A stretch of DNA of 41,620 nucleotides from Tabrizicola sp. (lineage in GTDB: Bacteria; Pseudomonadota; Alphaproteobacteria; Rhodobacterales; Rhodobacteraceae): the NCBI GenBank assembly GCA_025458105.1, contig JALOTD010000032.1:1-41620 (forward strand). Reading direction: 5' to 3'. Under the pieces are notes generated by a model. It searched no databases. It was not told where the DNA came from and saw only the letters and a program-made list of their open reading frames with translations. Numbering within the stretch: the first letter of the stretch is position 1; every line of letters begins with the position of its first letter. A program made the translations under genes and the position numbers. This document shows, in pieces, positions 1 through 10,460 of the stretch.

Positions 1-268
<268 letters not shown>

Positions 269-272
269 CCAG

Positions 273-2540
273 ATGGAAACGATCATCCTCTTCGCCCCTC
301 TGGTCGGGGCCCTCATCTGCGGCTTCGGCTGGCGTCTCATCGGCGAGAAGGCCGGGCAGGTCATTGCTACCGCGCTGATCTTCCTGGCCGCCGCGCTGTC
401 GTGGTGGATCTTCCTGACCTTCGACGGCGAGACGCAGCGGATCGTCCTGATGCGCTGGATCGAGTCCGGCACGATGGGGTCGGAATGGGCGATCCGGCTG
501 GACCGGCTGACCGCGATCATGCTGGTCGTGGTGAACTCGGTGTCCGCCTTGGTGCACCTCTACAGCTTCGGATACATGGCACATGACGACAATTGGCACG
601 AGGGCGAGCACTACAAGGCCCGTTTCTTCGCCTACCTGTCGTTCTTCACCTTCTCGATGCTGATGCTGGTGACGTCCGACAACCTGGTCCAGATGTTCTT
701 CGGTTGGGAAGGCGTGGGCGTCGCGTCCTATCTGCTGATCGGGTTCTACTACCGCAAGCCGTCGGCCAATGCGGCCGCGATCAAGGCCTTTGTGGTCAAC
801 CGCGTCGGTGACTTCGGCTTTGCACTGGGGATCTTTGCGCTGTTCTACCTGACGGATTCCATCCGCTTCGACGACGTCTTCGCTGCCGCCCCCGCGCTGG
901 CCGAGACGAACCTGACCTTCCTCTGGGGCGAGTGGAACGCGGCGAACCTGATCGGGGTGCTTCTCTTCATCGGCGCGATGGGGAAATCGGCACAGCTGAT
1001 CCTGCACACCTGGCTGCCCGACGCGATGGAGGGCCCGACGCCAGTGTCGGCCCTGATCCACGCGGCGACCATGGTGACGGCGGGTGTGTTCCTCGTCTGC
1101 CGGATGTCGCCGATCTATGAATATGCGCCGGACGCGACGGCCTTCATCACTGTCCTTGGGGCGACGACCGCTTTCTTTGCAGCCACGGTCGGTCTGGTGC
1201 AGAACGACATCAAGCGGGTGATTGCCTATTCCACCTGCTCGCAGCTGGGCTACATGTTCGTGGCGGCGGGTCTTGGGGCCTATCCGGTCGCAATGTTCCA
1301 CCTGTTTACGCATGCCTTCTTCAAGGCCATGCTGTTCCTGGGCGCGGGCTCGGTCATCCATGCCACGCACCATGAGCAGGACATGCGCAATTACGGGGGC
1401 CTCAGGAAGAAGATCCCGCTGACCTTCTGGGCGATGCTGATCGGGACGCTGGCCATCACCGGCGTTGGCGTGCCCCTGACCTACTACGGTTTCGCGGGCT
1501 TCCTGTCGAAGGACGCGGTGATCGAGGTTGCCTGGGTCGGATCAAGCTATGCCTTCTGGCTTCTGGTCGTGGCTGCCTGCATGACCAGCTTCTACAGCTG
1601 GCGCCTGATGTTCCTGACCTTCTTCGGGGAAAGCCGGGCGCATGGCGCTGCCCATGGGCATGACGACCACAATGGCGCGGTGCATGACGTGCACGGCCAT
1701 GACGACCACGGTCACCACCACGAGCCGCATGAAAGCCCGGCTGTCATGCTGATCCCGCTTGGGGTGCTGGCGCTGGGCGCGATCTTCTCGGGCATGGTCT
1801 GGTACAAGGTCTTCTTCGGCGACGAAACCGCCGTCCGTGCCTGGTTCGGCATGGAACAGGTGGCGCATGGTGACGCAGGTCACGGTGAGGTCGCTGCCAC
1901 CAACACCGAAGGCGAGACAGTGGTTGCCGAGGCCGCCCCGGCCGAAGATCACGCCGCGACCGAGGCCACTCCGGTCGAGGCACACGGGACCGATGGCCAC
2001 TCAGCCGGGGTCACCCCGAAAGGTGCCTTGGTGATGCTGCCCTTTACGCCCGATGAACAGGCGGTGGTCGACACCCGTCTGGACCAGGCGAAGATGGAAA
2101 AGGCCGAACATGCGCCGACCACGATCATCAACGCGGCGCATCTGGTGCCGTCATGGGTCAAGGTATCGCCCTTCATAGCCATGCTGATCGGCCTTGCGCT
2201 GGCCTGGCTCTTCTACATCCGCGACCCGAGCCTGCCGCGCCGCCTGGCTGCGCAGCAGCGCCCGCTGTACCTGTTCCTCTTGAACAAGTGGTACTTCGAC
2301 GAGCTTTATGACTGGATCTTCGTCCGCCCGGCCAAGTGGCTGGGGGCCTTCCTGTGGAAGCGGGGCGACGGCAACGTCATCGACGGGTCACTCAACGGGG
2401 TGGCAATGGGGATCATCCCGATGCTGACCCGCCTCGCAGGCCGCGCGCAGTCCGGCTACCTGTTCCACTACGCCTTCGCGATGGTGCTGGGGATCGTTGC
2501 CCTCGTCACCTGGATGACGCTCTTCGGCGGCGCGAAGTAA
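273..2540 (+). CDS. nuoL: NADH-quinone oxidoreductase subunit L with histidine-rich insertion
   Basis: Antiporter-like proton-pumping subunit of complex I in the cytoplasmic membrane. The 755-residue protein has the usual row of hydrophobic helices. The conserved TM5 glutamate lies in [17 protein letters not shown] (about residue 146), and [20 protein letters not shown] is the core proton-channel signature. The C-terminal lateral helix and last membrane helix follow after about residue 640. The protein is longer than the roughly 700 residues usual for the family. The extra length lies between about residues 455 and 600 and consists of a His/Asp-rich stretch followed by an Ala/Glu/His-rich stretch. 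It starts four bases after nuoK and ends 12 bases before nuoM. Confidence 0.97.
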   Translation: METIILFAPLVGALICGFGWRLIGEKAGQVIATALIFLAAALSWWIFLTFDGETQRIVLMRWIESGTMGSEWAIRLDRLTAIMLVVVNSVSALVHLYSFGYMAHDDNWHEGEHYKARFFAYLSFFTFSMLMLVTSDNLVQMFFGWEGVGVASYLLIGFYYRKPSANAAAIKAFVVNRVGDFGFALGIFALFYLTDSIRFDDVFAAAPALAETNLTFLWGEWNAANLIGVLLFIGAMGKSAQLILHTWLPDAMEGPTPVSALIHAATMVTAGVFLVCRMSPIYEYAPDATAFITVLGATTAFFAATVGLVQNDIKRVIAYSTCSQLGYMFVAAGLGAYPVAMFHLFTHAFFKAMLFLGAGSVIHATHHEQDMRNYGGLRKKIPLTFWAMLIGTLAITGVGVPLTYYGFAGFLSKDAVIEVAWVGSSYAFWLLVVAACMTSFYSWRLMFLTFFGESRAHGAAHGHDDHNGAVHDVHGHDDHGHHHEPHESPAVMLIPLGVLALGAIFSGMVWYKVFFGDETAVRAWFGMEQVAHGDAGHGEVAATNTEGETVVAEAAPAEDHAATEATPVEAHGTDGHSAGVTPKGALVMLPFTPDEQAVVDTRLDQAKMEKAEHAPTTIINAAHLVPSWVKVSPFIAMLIGLALAWLFYIRDPSLPRRLAAQQRPLYLFLLNKWYFDELYDWIFVRPAKWLGAFLWKRGDGNVIDGSLNGVAMGIIPMLTRLAGRAQSGYLFHYAFAMVLGIVALVTWMTLFGGAK

Positions 2541-2552
2541 GGGCCCGGATCA

Positions 2553-4040
2553 ATGGAAAACCAACTCCTCTCGATCATCACCTTCCTGCCGCTCGTCGCG
2601 GCCTTGATCCTCGCGCTTTTCATGCGCGGCGACGACGCGGCGGCCCGGCAGGGGGCGAAGTGGCTTGCGCTCTTCACCACCTCGGCGACCTTCGTCATCT
2701 CGCTGTTCATCCTGTTCCGCTTCGATCCGTCGAACACCGGCTTCCAGTTCGTCGAGGAACGGGAATGGATCCTGGGCCTGACCTACAAGATGGGCGTCGA
2801 CGGAATCTCGATCCTGTTCGTCATGCTGACGACCTTCCTGATGCCGATCACCATCTGGTCGTGCTGGGGGGTAGAGCATCGCGTCAAGGAATACATGATC
2901 GCCTTCCTGGTGCTGGAAACGCTGATGCTGGGCGTCTTCTGCGCGCTCGACCTCGTGCTCTTCTACCTTTTCTTCGAGGCGGGCCTGATCCCGATGTTCC
3001 TGATCATCGGCATCTGGGGCGGCAAGGACCGCATCTATGCGGCGTTCAAGTTCTTCCTCTACACCTTCCTCGGCTCGGTCCTGATGCTGGTCGCGATGAT
3101 GACGTTCAGCCTGCTCGGCTTCCGGGTCGTGGGCGGGTTGCAGACGATGCTGTTCCTGGCCTTCTTCGCCAGCTTCGCCGTGAAGATGCCGATGTGGCCG
3201 GTCCACACCTGGCTGCCCGACGCGCACGTGCAGGCGCCCACGGCGGGCTCGGTGGTGCTGGCCGCGATCCTGCTGAAGATGGGCGGCTACGGCTTCCTGC
3301 GCTTCTCGCTCCCGATGTTCCCGGTGGGCTCGGACGTGATGGCGCCGCTGGTCCTGTGGATGTCGGCCATCGCCATCGTCTACACTTCGCTGGTGGCCCT
3401 CGCCCAGACCGACATGAAGAAGTTGATCGCCTATTCCTCGGTCGCGCACATGGGCTATGTGACGATGGGCATCTTCGCGGTGAACCAGCAGGGGATCGAC
3501 GGCGCGATCTTCCAGATGCTGTCGCACGGCTTCATCTCGGGCGCGCTGTTCCTTTGTGTCGGCGTGATCTACGACCGGATGCATACGCGTGAGATCGATG
3601 CGTACGGCGGATTGGTGAACCGGATGCCCGCCTATGCGCTGGTCTTCATGTTCTTCACCATGGCGAACGTCGGGCTTCCGGGGACCTCCGGCTTCGTCGG
3701 TGAATTCCTGACGCTGATGGGCATCTTCCAGGTCAACACCTGGGTCGCCGCGGTGGCCACCACCGGCGTGATCCTGTCGGCCGCCTATGCGCTGTGGCTC
3801 TACCGCCGCGTCGTCTTTGGCGATCTGATAAAAGAGGCGCTGAAGTCGATCACCGACATGGACCGGCGCGAGAAGGCGATCTTCGCCCCTCTGATCGCGA
3901 TGACCCTGATCCTTGGCGTCTACCCGAGCCTGGTGACCGACATCATCGGCCCCTCGGTTTCGGCGCTTGTGACCGACTACCAGGCCGCGCTTCCCGCTGA
4001 CGACGCGGCGCTGGCCCTGAACGAAGGACATTCGGAATGA
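2553..4040 (+). CDS. nuoM: NADH-quinone oxidoreductase subunit M, apparently lacking an internal block
   Basis: Second antiporter-like subunit of complex I, a multi-pass membrane protein that pumps protons. The TM5 glutamate is in [18 protein letters not shown] (E142), and the channel signature [20 protein letters not shown] is present. The C-terminal half is complete. The protein has 495 residues, while Paracoccus Nqo13 as I recall it has about 513. The difference is concentrated at residues 183-187 (about nt 3100-3110). There AMM is followed directly by TFSLLGF, where relatives have a segment like AMYRMAGTTDIPTLL. The frame is kept. The gene shares ATGA with nuoN, so the two are translationally coupled. 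Its identity is certain; whether the shortened protein works is not. Confidence 0.95.
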   Translation: MENQLLSIITFLPLVAALILALFMRGDDAAARQGAKWLALFTTSATFVISLFILFRFDPSNTGFQFVEEREWILGLTYKMGVDGISILFVMLTTFLMPITIWSCWGVEHRVKEYMIAFLVLETLMLGVFCALDLVLFYLFFEAGLIPMFLIIGIWGGKDRIYAAFKFFLYTFLGSVLMLVAMMTFSLLGFRVVGGLQTMLFLAFFASFAVKMPMWPVHTWLPDAHVQAPTAGSVVLAAILLKMGGYGFLRFSLPMFPVGSDVMAPLVLWMSAIAIVYTSLVALAQTDMKKLIAYSSVAHMGYVTMGIFAVNQQGIDGAIFQMLSHGFISGALFLCVGVIYDRMHTREIDAYGGLVNRMPAYALVFMFFTMANVGLPGTSGFVGEFLTLMGIFQVNTWVAAVATTGVILSAAYALWLYRRVVFGDLIKEALKSITDMDRREKAIFAPLIAMTLILGVYPSLVTDIIGPSVSALVTDYQAALPADDAALALNEGHSE

Positions 4041-5473
4041 CCTCCGCCGATTTCCAGACGCTCCTGCCCGAGATCGTTCTGTCGGGCTATGCCATGGCCG
4101 CGCTGATGGTGGCGGTCTACACGACCAAGGACAAGCTGGCCGCGACGCTCGTCTGGGCGACGGCGGGCCTCTTCGTGGCGCTGGCCTTGTACATCGGCGG
4201 CACGGGTGAGGGGGAGCGGACCGTCTTCAACGGCCTTTTCACCGACGACCCCTTCGCGCGGTTCGCCAAGGTCACGATCCTGCTGTCGGCAGCTGCGGTG
4301 CTGGTGATGAGCCAGGACTACATGACCCGCCGCGACCTGTTGCGGTTCGAATACCCGCTCCTCGTCACACTGTCGGTGGTGGGGATGATGGTCATGGTCT
4401 CCTCTGCCGACCTCATCACTCTTTACATGGGCCTCGAACTGCAATCGCTGGCGCTTTACGTCATCGCCTCGATCCGTCGGGACAGTGCCAAGTCCTCGGA
4501 AGCGGGCCTGAAGTACTTCGTCCTCGGCGCTCTGTCCTCGGGCCTCCTCCTTTATGGGGCCTCGCTGGTCTACGGCTATGCTGGCACCACCCAGTTCGCG
4601 GGGATCCTCTCGACCGTTCAAGATGGCGTGCCGCTGGGGCTGCTGTTCGGCTTGGTGTTCATGCTGGCGGGCCTGGCCTTCAAGGTCTCCGCCGCGCCGT
4701 TCCACATGTGGACGCCCGACGTCTACGAAGGCTCGCCCACGCCGGTGACCGCCTTTTTCGCCACCGCCCCCAAGGTCGCCGCGATGGCGCTGATTGCGCG
4801 CCTGGTGCAGGACGCCTTCGGCGGCATCCCGGGCCAGTGGGGCCAGGTGCTGGCGGCGCTGGCGGTGGCTTCGATGTTCCTCGGTGCCGTGGCGGCCATC
4901 GGCCAGCGCGACATCAAGCGGCTGATGGCCTATTCCTCGATCGCCCACATGGGCTATGCGCTGATCGGCCTCTGCGTTGGCACTGCCTATGGCGTGCAGG
5001 CAACGATGATCTACATGGCGATCTACGTCACGATGAACGTCGGCACCTTCGCCTTCATCCTGTCGATGGAACGCGACGGCCGCCCGGTGTCGGACATCGC
5101 GGGCCTGAACCAGTTCGCGAAGAAGGAACCGCTGAAGGCGCTGGCCATGCTGGTCCTTCTTTTCAGCCTCGCAGGCGTCCCGCCGATGGTTGGCTTCTTC
5201 GGGAAGTTCTACGTGCTGAAGGCCGCCGTCGATGCGGGCTGGGTGTGGCTGGCCGTGGCCGGGGCCGTCGCCTCGGTGATCGGTGCCTTCTACTACCTGC
5301 GCATCGTCTATTTCATGTATTTCGGCGCGGAACAGGAGCCTGTCGACAGCCGCATGGCCCCGGTGCAATGGGGCATGCTCGTCGCTGTAGCGGCGATCAT
5401 GCTGCTGGGGATCGTGAACCTGTTCGGGATCGAGGCCCCTGCGGCAGTGGCCGCCGAAGCGCTTGTCCGGTAA
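4037..5473 (+). CDS. nuoN: NADH-quinone oxidoreductase subunit N
   Basis: Third antiporter-like proton-pumping subunit of complex I and the last gene of the nuo operon. The 478-residue length is normal for the family. Motifs seen are [16 protein letters not shown] with the TM5 glutamate, the lysine-containing [18 protein letters not shown], and [16 protein letters not shown]. The start codon lies inside the last codons of nuoM (ATGA overlap). The last 11 bases overlap the TTG start chosen for birA. No internal gap of the kind noted for nuoM is apparent. The call is secure. Confidence 0.97.
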   Translation: MTSADFQTLLPEIVLSGYAMAALMVAVYTTKDKLAATLVWATAGLFVALALYIGGTGEGERTVFNGLFTDDPFARFAKVTILLSAAAVLVMSQDYMTRRDLLRFEYPLLVTLSVVGMMVMVSSADLITLYMGLELQSLALYVIASIRRDSAKSSEAGLKYFVLGALSSGLLLYGASLVYGYAGTTQFAGILSTVQDGVPLGLLFGLVFMLAGLAFKVSAAPFHMWTPDVYEGSPTPVTAFFATAPKVAAMALIARLVQDAFGGIPGQWGQVLAALAVASMFLGAVAAIGQRDIKRLMAYSSIAHMGYALIGLCVGTAYGVQATMIYMAIYVTMNVGTFAFILSMERDGRPVSDIAGLNQFAKKEPLKALAMLVLLFSLAGVPPMVGFFGKFYVLKAAVDAGWVWLAVAGAVASVIGAFYYLRIVYFMYFGAEQEPVDSRMAPVQWGMLVAVAAIMLLGIVNLFGIEAPAAVAAEALVR

Positions 5474-6209
5474 AGGCGGGGCAGGGCGCATCACCCTGCC
5501 CGAGATCGACTCGACCAACGCCGAGGGCTTCCGGCGGGCCGCCACCCTGGCCAGCCCCACCTGGATCCTCGCCGGGGTCCAGACCGCGGGCCGGGGCCGC
5601 CGCGCGCGCCCCTGGTCCAGCCCCGAGGGCAATTTCCACGGCACGCTGGTCCTGAAGCCGCAGGAGCCGGCCGAGACGGTGGCGCTGAGATCCTTCGCCG
5701 CCGCCCTCGCGCTACGGGATGCCTTCGTCCAGCTGACCAACCTCCCGCAAAGTTTCGCGTTGAAATGGCCGAACGATGTCCTTTGCAACGGCAGCAAGAT
5801 CGCGGGCATCTTGTTGGAGAGCCAGGGCCTGAACACCCGCGACGCCACCCTCTGCATCGGCATCGGCGTCAACCTGATCGCAGCCCCCGACGCGTCCCAA
5901 GTCGAACCGGGGGCTGTCCCTCCCGTCTCGCTCCTGCAGGAAACCGGCCTGCGCATTGCACCCGAAGCATTCCTCGACGCCCTCGCCCCAGCCTATGAGA
6001 AATGGGAAGAGACGTTCTACACTCACGGCTTCGCCCCGCTCCGCGCCGCCTGGCTCAGCCACGCCGCCCGCCTCGGCCAGCCCATCCGCGCCCGCACCGG
6101 GACCGACACGCGCGAGGGCACCTTCGAGACCATCGACGCCCAGGGCAATCTGATCCTGCGCATGGCCCACGGCCCGGTTGCCATTCCGGCGGCCGAGGTG
6201 TTCTTCTGA
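5463..6209 (+). CDS. birA: Biotin--[acetyl-CoA-carboxylase] ligase (BirA, catalytic domain only)
   Basis: Cytoplasmic enzyme that activates biotin with ATP and attaches it to carboxylase carrier domains. Visible motifs are the substrate-binding EIDSTN near the N-terminus, the biotinyl-AMP loop [10 protein letters not shown], the catalytic [20 protein letters not shown], and a C-terminal SH3-like part with [17 protein letters not shown]. At 248 residues it lacks the N-terminal DNA-binding domain of the E. coli repressor type, as is usual in Rhodobacterales, so no autoregulation is expected. The TTG at 5463 is chosen as start because it is the only plausible initiator upstream of EIDSTN. It overlaps nuoN by 11 bases, so expression is probably coupled to the nuo operon. 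Confidence 0.93.
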   Translation: MSGKGGAGRITLPEIDSTNAEGFRRAATLASPTWILAGVQTAGRGRRARPWSSPEGNFHGTLVLKPQEPAETVALRSFAAALALRDAFVQLTNLPQSFALKWPNDVLCNGSKIAGILLESQGLNTRDATLCIGIGVNLIAAPDASQVEPGAVPPVSLLQETGLRIAPEAFLDALAPAYEKWEETFYTHGFAPLRAAWLSHAARLGQPIRARTGTDTREGTFETIDAQGNLILRMAHGPVAIPAAEVFF

Positions 6210-6228
6210 CCGGAACGGAGGGCTGACC

Positions 6229-6948
6229 ATGCTTCTCGCCATCGACTGCGGCAATACCAACACCGTCTTCTCGATCTGGGACGGGGAATACTTCGTCTGG
6301 TTGTCCAGCCTGATGACGCTCACAAAGACCGAAGCGACGGTGACCGAGGCGATCATCTCCTCCACCGTTCCCCGCGTCGTCTTCAACCTCCGCGTCCTTT
6401 GCGACCGGTACTTCGGCTGCCGACCGCTGGTGGTGGGCAAGCCCGACTGCAAGTTGCCCGTCGCGCCCCGGGTCGACCAGGGCACCACCGTCGGCCCCGA
6501 CCGCCTGGTCAACACCGTCGCCGGCCACAACCGCCACGGCGGCGACCTGATCGTCGTCGACTTCGGCACGGCCACCACTTTCGATGTCGTCGACACCGAC
6601 GGCGCCTATATCGGCGGGGTCATAGCGCCCGGCGTGAACCTGTCGCTGGAAGCGCTCCACATGGCCGCCGCCGCCCTGCCGCATGTGGATGTAGCAAGAC
6701 CTTTGAAAGCAATCGGTACGAATACGGTGGCCTGCATGCAGTCTGGCGTGTATTGGGGCTATGTCGGCCTTGTCGAAGGTATCGTCCGTGAAGTGCGGCG
6801 CGAACGCGACCGGCCGATGAAAGTGATTGCGACGGGGGGACTTGCGTCCCTTTTCGCGCAGGGAACCGCGCTATTTGACAGTGTCGAGGACGATCTGACC
6901 ATGCACGGCCTCGTCCTGATCCACGCCTACAACAAGGATGCCTCATGA
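6229..6948 (+). CDS. coaX: Type III pantothenate kinase, apparently lacking an internal block
   Basis: Catalyses ATP-dependent phosphorylation of pantothenate, the first step of coenzyme A synthesis. Motifs seen are the N-terminal DCGNTNTVFSIWDG, the pantothenate/phosphate region VGPDRLVNTVAG, and VDFGTATTFDVVDTDGAYIGG. The ATG at 6229 fits the family N-terminus; the frame is open further upstream but that part has no family similarity. The protein has 239 residues, where Rhodobacter relatives and B. subtilis CoaX have about 257. The missing part lies right after residue 19 (about nt 6285). There WDG is joined to EYFVWL, and the usual stretch containing W-R-x-x-T and R-T-A-D is absent. The frame is intact. 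The gene overlaps rnj by ATGA. Confidence 0.93.
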   Translation: MLLAIDCGNTNTVFSIWDGEYFVWLSSLMTLTKTEATVTEAIISSTVPRVVFNLRVLCDRYFGCRPLVVGKPDCKLPVAPRVDQGTTVGPDRLVNTVAGHNRHGGDLIVVDFGTATTFDVVDTDGAYIGGVIAPGVNLSLEALHMAAAALPHVDVARPLKAIGTNTVACMQSGVYWGYVGLVEGIVREVRRERDRPMKVIATGGLASLFAQGTALFDSVEDDLTMHGLVLIHAYNKDAS

Positions 6949-8621
6949 CCGCGAACCGGCTGATCTATCTTCCCCTGGGTGGTGCCGGGGAGATCGGCAT
7001 GAACTCTTACGTCTACGGCTATGGGCCGGCGGGCAAGGAACGGCTGATCCTGGTTGACCTGGGGGTTGCCTTCCCGGACATGGACACCTCGCCCGGGGTG
7101 GACCTGATCCTTCCCGATGTCAGCTGGCTTGCCGACAAGCTGGACCGACTGGAGGCGATCTTCATCACCCATGCGCATGAGGACCACATCGGTGCCCTGC
7201 CGCATCTGTGGCCGCAGTTGCAGAAGAAGGTCTATTGCCGCCGTTTCACAGCGACCATCGGCAAGTTGAAGTTCGACGAGGCAGGTCTGCCCCTGGACCA
7301 GATCGTGACGGTCGAGCCGCGCCCCGGCATGGTCGAGGTCGGACCGTTCAAGGTGCAGTTCGTGCCGGTATCGCATTCCATCCCCGAAAGTTCGGCCCTG
7401 GTGATCGACACGCCCGCAGGCCGCATCTTCCATTCTGCCGACTTCAAGATCGACCACAACCCGGTTGTGGGGGAGGCCTGGGACGACGCCCGATTTGCCG
7501 AGATCGTGGAAGAGCGCCCAGTCAAGGCAATGACCTGCGATTCCACGAACGTGTTTTCCACGCATGAGGGGCGGTCGGAATCTACCTTGGCCGAGCCGTT
7601 GACCCAGCTGATCCGCAGCCAGTCCGGTATGGTCGTTGCCACGACCTTCGGCTCGAACGTGGCGCGGTTGAAGACACTGGCCGAGGCGGCGCGGGCTGCC
7701 GACCGCACGATTTGTGTCCTGGGCCGGTCGATGAAGCGAATGCTGTCGGCGGCGGAGGAGGCGGGAGTGCTGTCTGGTTTCCCGAAGACCGTAACGCCGG
7801 AAGAGGCGCTTGAGGTGCCGCGGCGAAACCTGATGCTTCTGGTCACCGGGTCACAGGGCGAACGACGCGCCGCCAGCGCGCAGCTGTCCCGTGGCAAGTA
7901 CCTTGGACTCGAGATGAAGGAAGGGGACACGTTCCTGTTCTCTTCGAAGACCATCCCTGGCAACGAACGTGATGTGCTGCGGGTCTGGAATGCGTTTTCT
8001 GAAAAGGGCGTGCAGGTCATCGACGACCAGGGCGGCAAGTACCACGTCTCTGGTCATGCAAACCGCCCGGACCTTGAACACGTTCACCGGCTGATCCTGC
8101 CGGACATGCTGATCCCGATGCACGGCGAGCATCGTCATCTGACGGAACATGCCCGCATCGCGACCGAATCCGGCATTGCGGCAGCCGTGGCCACAAACGG
8201 AACGATGCTGGACCTCTCGGGCGATGTGCCGGAGGTCGCGGAATACGTGGAAACCGGGCGGACATACCTGGACGGCACGGCGCTGATCGGCGCTCTGGAT
8301 GGAGTCGTACGCGACCGCATCCGCATGGCGCTGAACGGGCATGTGCTGGTGACGGTGATCCTGGACGAGACCGATCAGCCGATGGGCGAGCCCTGGGTGG
8401 AAGTGATGGGACTGCCCGCCACGGGACGGGGCGACCGCCCTCTGGTTGAAACGATGGAAACCGATCTGGCCGATTTCACCGACCGCGCCGGTCGTAAGCT
8501 TTTGCGGGACGATGAGAAGCTGGAAGAGGAAATCCGCAAGCTGGTGCGCCAGGTCGCGATGGAAGAGATTGGCAAGAAACCCGAGGTTACCGTGGTCATC
8601 AGCCGTCTGGTCGCTGAATAG
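6945..8621 (+). CDS. rnj: Ribonuclease J
   Basis: Metallo-beta-lactamase/beta-CASP family ribonuclease acting in mRNA turnover and rRNA maturation in the cytoplasm, with 5'-3' exonuclease and endonuclease activity in characterised members. The zinc-binding motif FITHAHEDHIGALPHLW is present, followed by HSIPES, the HSADFKIDH metal ligand region, the beta-CASP part with STNVFS, and SGHANRPDLEHVHRLILPDM. The acidic/basic C-terminal extension is complete. The length of 558 residues is normal. The start overlaps the coaX stop (ATGA). The gene ends 16 bases before a strong hairpin terminator, closing the operon that began with nuo. The call is firm. Confidence 0.96.
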   Translation: MTANRLIYLPLGGAGEIGMNSYVYGYGPAGKERLILVDLGVAFPDMDTSPGVDLILPDVSWLADKLDRLEAIFITHAHEDHIGALPHLWPQLQKKVYCRRFTATIGKLKFDEAGLPLDQIVTVEPRPGMVEVGPFKVQFVPVSHSIPESSALVIDTPAGRIFHSADFKIDHNPVVGEAWDDARFAEIVEERPVKAMTCDSTNVFSTHEGRSESTLAEPLTQLIRSQSGMVVATTFGSNVARLKTLAEAARAADRTICVLGRSMKRMLSAAEEAGVLSGFPKTVTPEEALEVPRRNLMLLVTGSQGERRAASAQLSRGKYLGLEMKEGDTFLFSSKTIPGNERDVLRVWNAFSEKGVQVIDDQGGKYHVSGHANRPDLEHVHRLILPDMLIPMHGEHRHLTEHARIATESGIAAAVATNGTMLDLSGDVPEVAEYVETGRTYLDGTALIGALDGVVRDRIRMALNGHVLVTVILDETDQPMGEPWVEVMGLPATGRGDRPLVETMETDLADFTDRAGRKLLRDDEKLEEEIRKLVRQVAMEEIGKKPEVTVVISRLVAE

Positions 8622-8637
8622 ACTTGCCTGAAGAATG

Positions 8638-8666
8638 AGAAGCCCCGCGTGTTGCGGGGCTTCTTT
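8638..8666. terminator. Intrinsic terminator between convergent rnj and rhlE-like gene
   Basis: An 11-bp perfect inverted repeat (AGAAGCCCCGC at 8638-8648 and its complement at 8654-8664) encloses the loop GTGTT and is followed by T-rich bases. It lies 16 bases after the rnj stop and 10 bases before the end of the convergent helicase gene. It therefore probably stops transcripts from the left strongly and from the right less so. Confidence 0.88.
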
Positions 8667-8676
8667 CGGATGTCGA

Positions 8677-10245
8677 TCAGCCGTCGGTTCCGGTGACTGC
8701 TTCTTCTGCCTCTTCGACGGGCGCGGCCTTTACGGCAAAGCTGCGCAGGATGAAGTCCGGCACATGGTCGCCCATGCCGACAACGGCGGGCCCAAGGTCG
8801 CGGCGATAGTCGCGTCGCTCGCCCCGGTCATCCCGGCGTTCGCGCCGGTCTTCCCGACGCTCGCCACGATCGTCGCGGCGTTCATCGCGGCGTTCGTCCC
8901 GACGGGGTTCGCGCCGGTCCTCGCGTTCGGGTTCGTCCTGAACCGGTTTTGGCGCTGCAACCAGCGGCTCCATCGCGGCCATGGCGTCATGCGGCTTGAC
9001 CGGACGGTCGCGGTTACGGCTGCGGCCATTGTCGCGGCCTTTGCTGCGGTCGTCACGCGGACTTTCCGGCTTGCCTTCGCGGGTGTCGGGTTCAAACCCT
9101 TCGGGCAGGGCACCGCGCGGAATTTCCGCCTTGATCAGGCTTTCGATGGCCTTGAGATACTTTTCGTCGGATGGAACCGAAATGGTGAAGGCCTTGCCCA
9201 GACGCCCTGCACGACCGGTGCGGCCGATGCGGTGAACGTAGTCTTCCGGGTGGGAGGGCACGTCGAAGTTGAAGACGTGGCTGACGGCCGGAATGTCCAG
9301 ACCCCGTGCAGCCACGTCCGAGGCGACCAGCAAGTGCAGGGTGCCGTCGCGGAAGGCGTCGAGGGTCTTCATCCGGTCTGACTGGGCAAGATCGCCATGA
9401 ATCGGGGCCGCATTGAAGCCGTGCGATTTCAGAGACTTGGCCACAACATCCACATCCATCTTGCGGTTGCAGAAAATGATGGCGTTGGTGCAGGCCTCAC
9501 CCTCGGCGCGGATCAGAGCCCGCAGACAAGCGCGCTTGTCGCCGAAACTGCGGTCTTTTCGTGCCGGTTTCACCTCGATCAGGCTTTGGGTGATCGTCGT
9601 CGAGGTTGTGGCCTGCCGCGCCACCTCGATCTTGGCCGGGTTGGTCAGGAAGGTGTTGGTGATCCGCTCGATTTCCGGCGCCATGGTGGCGCTGTAGAAC
9701 ATCGTCTGCCGGGTGAAGGGGGTCAGTTGGAAGATGCGTTCGATATCCGGAATGAAGCCCATGTCCAGCATGCGGTCGGCCTCGTCGACCACCATGATCT
9801 GCACGCCGGTCAGCAGCAGTTTGCCCCGCTCAAAATGGTCCAACAGGCGGCCCGGTGTGGCGATCAGCACGTCGACGCCGCGGTCGATCAGCTTGTCCTG
9901 TTCGCCAAAGGCCACGCCGCCGATCAGCAGCGCCTTGGTCAGCTTGGTGTGCTTGGCGTAGATGTCGAAGTTCTCCGCCACCTGTGCAGCAAGTTCCCGT
10001 GTGGGGGCCAGCACCAGGCTGCGCGGCATCCGGGCGCGGGCACGGCCCTGACCCAGAAGCGTGATCATCGGCAAGGTAAAGCTGGCGGTCTTGCCGGTGC
10101 CGGTCTGGGCGATGCCCAGCACGTCGCGGCCCTTCAGTGCCTCGGGGATGGCTTGCGCCTGGATCGGAGTCGGGGTTTCGTAGCCGGCTTCGCTGACGGC
10201 TTGCAGCACGCGCGGATCGAGCGCGAGGTCGGAAAATTTGGTCAT
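8677..10245 (-). CDS. DEAD-box ATP-dependent RNA helicase, RhlE-like
   Basis: ATP-dependent RNA unwinding enzyme, probably acting in ribosome assembly or mRNA decay. The complete helicase core is visible in the first 370 residues: Q motif with TPIQAQAIP, Walker A AQTGTGKTAS, PTRELAAQ, VDEADRMLDMGF, SATMA, VASDVAARGLDIP, and HRIGRTGRAGRLG. The tail is a low-complexity Arg/Asp/Glu-rich stretch followed by a conserved end near VPDFILRSF. The ATG at 10245 is chosen because AGGA sits seven bases upstream and MTKFSDLALDP is the usual N-terminus. The 522-residue product is monocistronic. A hairpin at 10259-10277 lies just before the ribosome-binding site. Confidence 0.93.
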   Translation of the reverse strand: MTKFSDLALDPRVLQAVSEAGYETPTPIQAQAIPEALKGRDVLGIAQTGTGKTASFTLPMITLLGQGRARARMPRSLVLAPTRELAAQVAENFDIYAKHTKLTKALLIGGVAFGEQDKLIDRGVDVLIATPGRLLDHFERGKLLLTGVQIMVVDEADRMLDMGFIPDIERIFQLTPFTRQTMFYSATMAPEIERITNTFLTNPAKIEVARQATTSTTITQSLIEVKPARKDRSFGDKRACLRALIRAEGEACTNAIIFCNRKMDVDVVAKSLKSHGFNAAPIHGDLAQSDRMKTLDAFRDGTLHLLVASDVAARGLDIPAVSHVFNFDVPSHPEDYVHRIGRTGRAGRLGKAFTISVPSDEKYLKAIESLIKAEIPRGALPEGFEPDTREGKPESPRDDRSKGRDNGRSRNRDRPVKPHDAMAAMEPLVAAPKPVQDEPEREDRREPRRDERRDERRDDRGERREDRRERRDDRGERRDYRRDLGPAVVGMGDHVPDFILRSFAVKAAPVEEAEEAVTGTDG

Positions 10246-10258
10246 TAGCGTCCTATGG

Positions 10259-10277
10259 ATGCGGTATCGGACCGCAT
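10259..10277 (-). promoter_or_regulatory. Inverted repeat in the leader of the RhlE-like gene
   Basis: A perfect 7-bp inverted repeat (ATGCGGT, loop of 5, ACCGCAT) lies about 13 bases upstream of the helicase start codon, next to the AGGA ribosome-binding site. It could be an mRNA hairpin that modulates translation or an operator. The sequence alone cannot decide. Confidence 0.4.
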
Positions 10278-10460
10278 GAATGATGGGACGCATGTTCCCG
10301 GGCGCCCCGGCGTCTCGGCCCGTTTTGGCCGCCGGTCGCGCATAGCGTAAAATCAGTGCAGGGTCAAGGCAGGCCCTAATGGATGGACAGCCGGCAGCTG
10401 GCGGTGCAAGGTGGCGTTATTGCACAAGGCCATTTTCAATGACGTTTTCAAAGGTGAACA

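Noticed and set aside
8635-9381. 248-codon plus-strand frame opposite the helicase tail
   Set aside because: It is the complement of the Arg/Asp repeat region and contains no motif; it also starts within the terminator hairpin.
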